Part shown: positions 24,190 to 27,068 of the stretch, piece by piece
Layout: each line of letters starts with the position of its first letter
Position numbering within the stretch: the first letter of the stretch is position 1
DNA from: Pilasporangium apinafurcum
Taxonomy: Eukaryota > Oomycota > Peronosporomycetes > Pythiales > Pythiaceae
DNA length: 27,068 bases
Reading direction: 5' to 3'
Assembly (NCBI GenBank): GCA_001600495.1
Contig: BCKE01000029.1
Span: forward strand, 263,881-290,948
Translations under genes and position numbers: made by a program
The notes under the pieces: generated by a model
Databases searched by the model: none
What the model saw: only the letters and a program-made list of their open reading frames with translations
What the model was told of the DNA's origin: nothing

Positions 24190-27068
24190 CTAGGCCATCG
24201 CTGAATAGCCTGCAAAACCATCGTCATACCGAGAGCTTCGTCCATTGCTTTTGTTGGTGGTTTTCTTCCATCCAAAGCGCTTCGCGAACCCGGTTGGTGC
24301 CGACGTCGGAGCACGGAACATTCCAAACTTTGGTTTAGATTTGCTTTCTGCACCAGTTGGAGAATACACCACCGAGTCCTCAATTTCAGCTTCCAAATCC
24401 ACAGGATGCGCATTTTTGGATCCATGCGAATTCTTCCTTGAACTGTTTGGCACTGGATGCGCTGAAGTTAATGAAAAATTACGACCTGCAGCAGAAGAAC
24501 GACGTGAAAGCAATGAGCTCGCTGCAGCGGCGGCAGCTGAACTGAACTTCCTTCCACTCGAATGTTTCTTCTCGTCTCTTTCATCTGGAGATGAGGACGA
24601 GGTACTCGTGCTTTTCGAGCGTGTAGATGGCATTTTTTCAAACACGTGGGTAATTTTGTCAGTTGATACAAGTTTGTTCAACAGCTGTGGACGACTCCAT
24701 CGGCGCTTTTTCGTAGGATCGCTCGGGACAGCAGTATGGTCTGCATTTATAACAGATCGGTAGCCCTCGTCAAAATCTTCATCAGCTATAAAAGAATCTT
24801 CGCTTTCGATAGAATTTCTTCCATCAATGTCAGAGCCAGATGCCATGGAGTTACGAATAGGAGCCGGTGGTGCTTCTCCAAAGAAACTATTCCCATTGCC
24901 ATTCGACGCGTAGCTATCGTTTGAGACAAGGCTATTGCGAGGAGTGCCGGAGTCAAATGAGGCACGATTATACGTAATTGATCGAGATGAGTACGACCCA
25001 GTGTCAGAGATACTGCTCAGTCGATGAGATTCGGCTTGTACAAGCTCCACACTAGATAATGGAGACGCACCGTTTGCCGCTGGAGCAGATGCGCTTGATG
25101 ATGGAGCCGTTTCAACTGGAGAAATGTATCCGTCGTCAGAAACATGCATAGAAACTTTGGTAACATTCAGGTGCTGCTTCTTTTCATCATTCTCGTCATC
25201 CTGAGAGCTTGAGGAAACTTCTGAAGGGGCACGGAAAGGTGGGATAGACTGAGTGACAGAGTTCTTGGATTTGAAGTAATCATCATCATCGCCATCACCA
25301 TCATCCTCATCATCATCATCACTATCATCATCGCTATCATCAGAGAGTACTATGGAAAATCGTCCCATGGAACTCAGTTTCTCCAACTCTGCTAGCGTTG
25401 GCCGTGAATCATATTCTGTCTCCCCCTTCATCTTCGCCAAGTCCGAGCGCCGCTGCAACATGTCTCGACGCCCATTTCGACCTCGCCACATCGCTTGAAT
25501 TTTCACTGCACTTCGATTTGCTTGAATAATACTTCCTCGACGCTTATTAGCTTCTTGAACAGCAAGTACAGATCGCCATTTCGACTGCAGCTTTACAGCC
25601 ATAGCATGTTGCTGTGTCTCGACACGAAGAGCCTCAGCTTTGTTAACAGCAACTGCCCATCGCCATTTCGACTGTATCTTTATCGCCATATCATTTTCCA
25701 GTTTCATTTGTTCTCGAAGCTTCTCCGCATGATGGAACGCTAGTACACACCGCCACCGCGTCTGCAGGCGGACAGCCATCAAGTTTTCTAACTGAACTTG
25801 GTGTCGACGTTTGGCAACCTCACTGGATGCAAGTACACAGCGCCATCGTGTCTGTAGTTTAACTGCCATAGCATTTTCAAGCTGCTCCTGTTCGAACTTG
25901 GATGCAACCTGCTGCTCACGGAGCTTTTGTACTTCGTTTGTCGCTAGCACACAGCGCCATCGTGTCTGTAGTTTAACTGCCATAGCATTTTCAAGGCTTG
26001 CTTGTTCATAGATATCGACTTCATTTTCATCATTGCGCTGGTCTAGTAGCGAACGAACAGAAGGATACATCGCGCTTTTATTGAGCCGAGACTCCAGTTT
26101 ATATTGCTTTCCACGGCCTGTTGCTGTAACCGATGTTGTCAACACGTGATGAGCAGTAGAATTCATCTGGTTGAGTGAATGAGATCGCCATAGCACCGAC
26201 AACAGGCTGTGGACGGAAGGATACATTGCTTCAATAGTCAGAGATCGCGACGTCTTCGACAACAATTTCTGCACAGACGGATACATTGCGCTTTGTAAAT
26301 AAGGTTGGTCAAAGTGCAATGTCCCAAGCTTTTTGTCACGGCGTTTCTGCGCCTCGACTGATGCAAGTACACACCGCCACCGGCACTGCAATCTAATAGC
26401 CATATCGTTCTCACGCTGAGCATGCTGCCGACGCTTATCAACTTCGTTGGCTGCACGTACAGCACGCCATCGACTCTGCAACTTCACTGCCATGGCATGT
26501 TCGAGCGCATCTCGTTCATATCGCAATACATGCTTTTCTTCTCGCAGTTTTTGCATCTTATTACGGGCAACGACACATCTCCAGTGGGACTGCAACCGTA
26601 CGGCCATCGCGTTTTCCACGTAGAGTTGTTGTCGACGCTGAGCTACTTCATTTGACGCCAGTACGCTCCGCCATTTTGATTGCAACCTGATGGCCATTGC
26701 GTTTTCATACAGTTCGCGTTCTGTCTGACGTTGAACTTTGTCATACCGATGAGACACCAGCACTCGAACTTGGCGCCCGCGCCATACTGATTGTACTTTC
26801 GTCGCCATTGCATTTTGAACCCTGAGCTTCATTCGATAAAGTCGTGCTTCATCTTCAAGTTCAGATGCAAGAATTCGAGCTTTGTGACCACGCCACAGAG
26901 ACTGCAGTTTTATAGCTATTAACTCTTCAGCACTGAGTTGATGCACCTTGACTCGAAGTGTGGCAACAACTGATCGAGCTACAGATCCACGCCAGTGACT
27001 CTGGATCTTCAAAGCCATCACTTCCTCTAGTTCAGCTTGACGAGCTTGTTCACGAACGAGAGACTCAG
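24190..27068 (-). CDS. IQ-repeat (calmodulin-binding) protein, N-terminus beyond window
   Basis: The frame is open from the window edge to the TAG at 24190; 958 residues are visible. Thirteen IQ-type motifs of the form (M/S/I)A(V/I/T/L)(K/R)(I/L/V)Q(S/T)xWR can be counted. Seven lie at about 26370-27020 and six at about 25480-25990. Coiled, charged spacers separate them. Between IQ7 and IQ8 lies a different repeat, AMYPSVxxLL, three times. The C-terminal 400 residues are disordered: an Asp run (about 25275-25345), Ser/Thr/Pro-rich stretches and a basic tail (KRFGWKK). IQ motifs bind calmodulin or EF-hand light chains. A cytoskeletal or scaffold role is likely but no motor or other catalytic domain is visible. 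No intron is needed. The missing N-terminus decides the class. Confidence 0.85.
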   Translation of the reverse strand, partial: ESLVREQARQAELEEVMALKIQSHWRGSVARSVVATLRVKVHQLSAEELIAIKLQSLWRGHKARILASELEDEARLYRMKLRVQNAMATKVQSVWRGRQVRVLVSHRYDKVQRQTERELYENAMAIRLQSKWRSVLASNEVAQRRQQLYVENAMAVRLQSHWRCVVARNKMQKLREEKHVLRYERDALEHAMAVKLQSRWRAVRAANEVDKRRQHAQRENDMAIRLQCRWRCVLASVEAQKRRDKKLGTLHFDQPYLQSAMYPSVQKLLSKTSRSLTIEAMYPSVHSLLSVLWRSHSLNQMNSTAHHVLTTSVTATGRGKQYKLESRLNKSAMYPSVRSLLDQRNDENEVDIYEQASLENAMAVKLQTRWRCVLATNEVQKLREQQVASKFEQEQLENAMAVKLQTRWRCVLASSEVAKRRHQVQLENLMAVRLQTRWRCVLAFHHAEKLREQMKLENDMAIKIQSKWRWAVAVNKAEALRVETQQHAMAVKLQSKWRSVLAVQEANKRRGSIIQANRSAVKIQAMWRGRNGRRDMLQRRSDLAKMKGETEYDSRPTLAELEKLSSMGRFSIVLSDDSDDDSDDDDEDDGDGDDDDYFKSKNSVTQSIPPFRAPSEVSSSSQDDENDEKKQHLNVTKVSMHVSDDGYISPVETAPSSSASAPAANGASPLSSVELVQAESHRLSSISDTGSYSSRSITYNRASFDSGTPRNSLVSNDSYASNGNGNSFFGEAPPAPIRNSMASGSDIDGRNSIESEDSFIADEDFDEGYRSVINADHTAVPSDPTKKRRWSRPQLLNKLVSTDKITHVFEKMPSTRSKSTSTSSSSPDERDEKKHSSGRKFSSAAAAAASSLLSRRSSAAGRNFSLTSAHPVPNSSRKNSHGSKNAHPVDLEAEIEDSVVYSPTGAESKSKPKFGMFRAPTSAPTGFAKRFGWKKTTNKSNGRSSRYDDGFAGYSAMA
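25277..25345 (-). repeat. Asp-coding trinucleotide-rich tract
   Basis: A GAT/GAC/GAG-rich simple-sequence stretch inside the IQ-protein gene encodes the acidic run with SDDSDDDSDDDDEDD. Such tracts are often length-variable between strains. Confidence 0.7.
25835..25995 (-). repeat. Identical 47-bp direct repeats in neighbouring IQ motifs
   Basis: Positions 25835-25881 and 25949-25995 are identical over 47 bp, with spacing 114 bp (38 codons). Both encode ENAMAVKLQTRWRCV of adjacent IQ motifs 8 and 9. Other IQ units are clearly more diverged, so this pair is a recent duplication or gene-conversion tract. Confidence 0.9.
26041..26295 (-). repeat. AMYPSV triple repeat within the IQ protein
   Basis: Three units, AMYPSVQKLL, AMYPSVHSLL and AMYPSVRSLL, lie in an 85-residue insert that interrupts the IQ array. 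The first two are 20 residues apart and the third 52 further on. The motif was not recognised from any family. Confidence 0.85.

Noticed and set aside
24245-24763. 172-codon plus-strand frame
   Set aside because: Shadow of the Ser-rich tail of the IQ protein, which is open for more than 950 codons on the other strand.
25480-27020. Regularly spaced repeats that might suggest a CRISPR-like array
   Set aside because: The periodicity (about 27-38 codons) is in phase with a continuous reading frame and encodes IQ motifs; this is a protein repeat in a eukaryotic gene.

Overview
The window looks like nuclear DNA of an oomycete (Stramenopila), most likely a Pythium/Phytophthora-type water mould. This is inferred, not proven. 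Genes are compact and many lack introns. The introns that can be modelled are short (73-89 bp for most) with GT-AG borders. The protein set fits this: a secreted GH31 glycosidase with tandem CBM25 domains, CYP86-clan P450s without introns, an IQ-repeat protein, a myomaker-sized DUF3522 protein and a PLPP6-like phosphatase. No RNA genes or CRISPR arrays were seen.

Layout. (1) 1-1431, minus: N-terminal 477 residues of a secreted GH31 alpha-glucosidase-like enzyme, cut by the window edge. (2) About 1432-10560: a repeat-rich accessory region. It holds two intact divergent P450 genes (4524-6116 minus; 7666-9270 plus), a P450 relic without its heme cysteine (10175-10454), five copies (A-E) of a dispersed inverted/direct repeat that behaves like a terminal-inverted-repeat transposon family, and two copies, 323 bp each and differing at one visible base, of a direct repeat that brackets the second P450. 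(3) 10566-17000: ordinary genes. These are an LRR protein with an F-box-like N-terminus (minus), a basic/acidic nuclear-type protein (plus), a dolichol/phytol-kinase-like CTP-dependent polyprenol kinase (plus) and a CAMK-group protein kinase (minus). (4) 17936-20040: two intron-containing membrane-enzyme genes in tandem, a DUF3522/TMEM8/myomaker-like CREST protein (3 exons) and a PLPP6-like PAP2 lipid phosphatase (4 exons). (5) 20285-21277: a non-coding element with hAT-like inverted termini. (6) 21859-24074: a two-exon gene fusing a PDZ-like domain to an IML2/TTC39-like helical repeat. (7) 24190-27068, minus: a large IQ-repeat, presumably calmodulin-binding, protein whose N-terminus lies beyond the window.

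How the genes relate. No operon-type logic is expected. The P450 block is a small family expanded, shuffled and partly lost among repeats. Downstream, three predicted lipid enzymes (CTP-dependent polyprenol kinase, CREST-type hydrolase candidate, isoprenoid-diphosphate-type phosphatase) lie within 6 kb and could touch the same isoprenoid or GPI-lipid chemistry. That link is speculation from proximity.

The observations most worth following are the TIR repeat family with its permuted arrangement, the repeat-bracketed P450 genes, the AMYPSV repeat inserted in the IQ array, and the PDZ plus IML2-like fusion.
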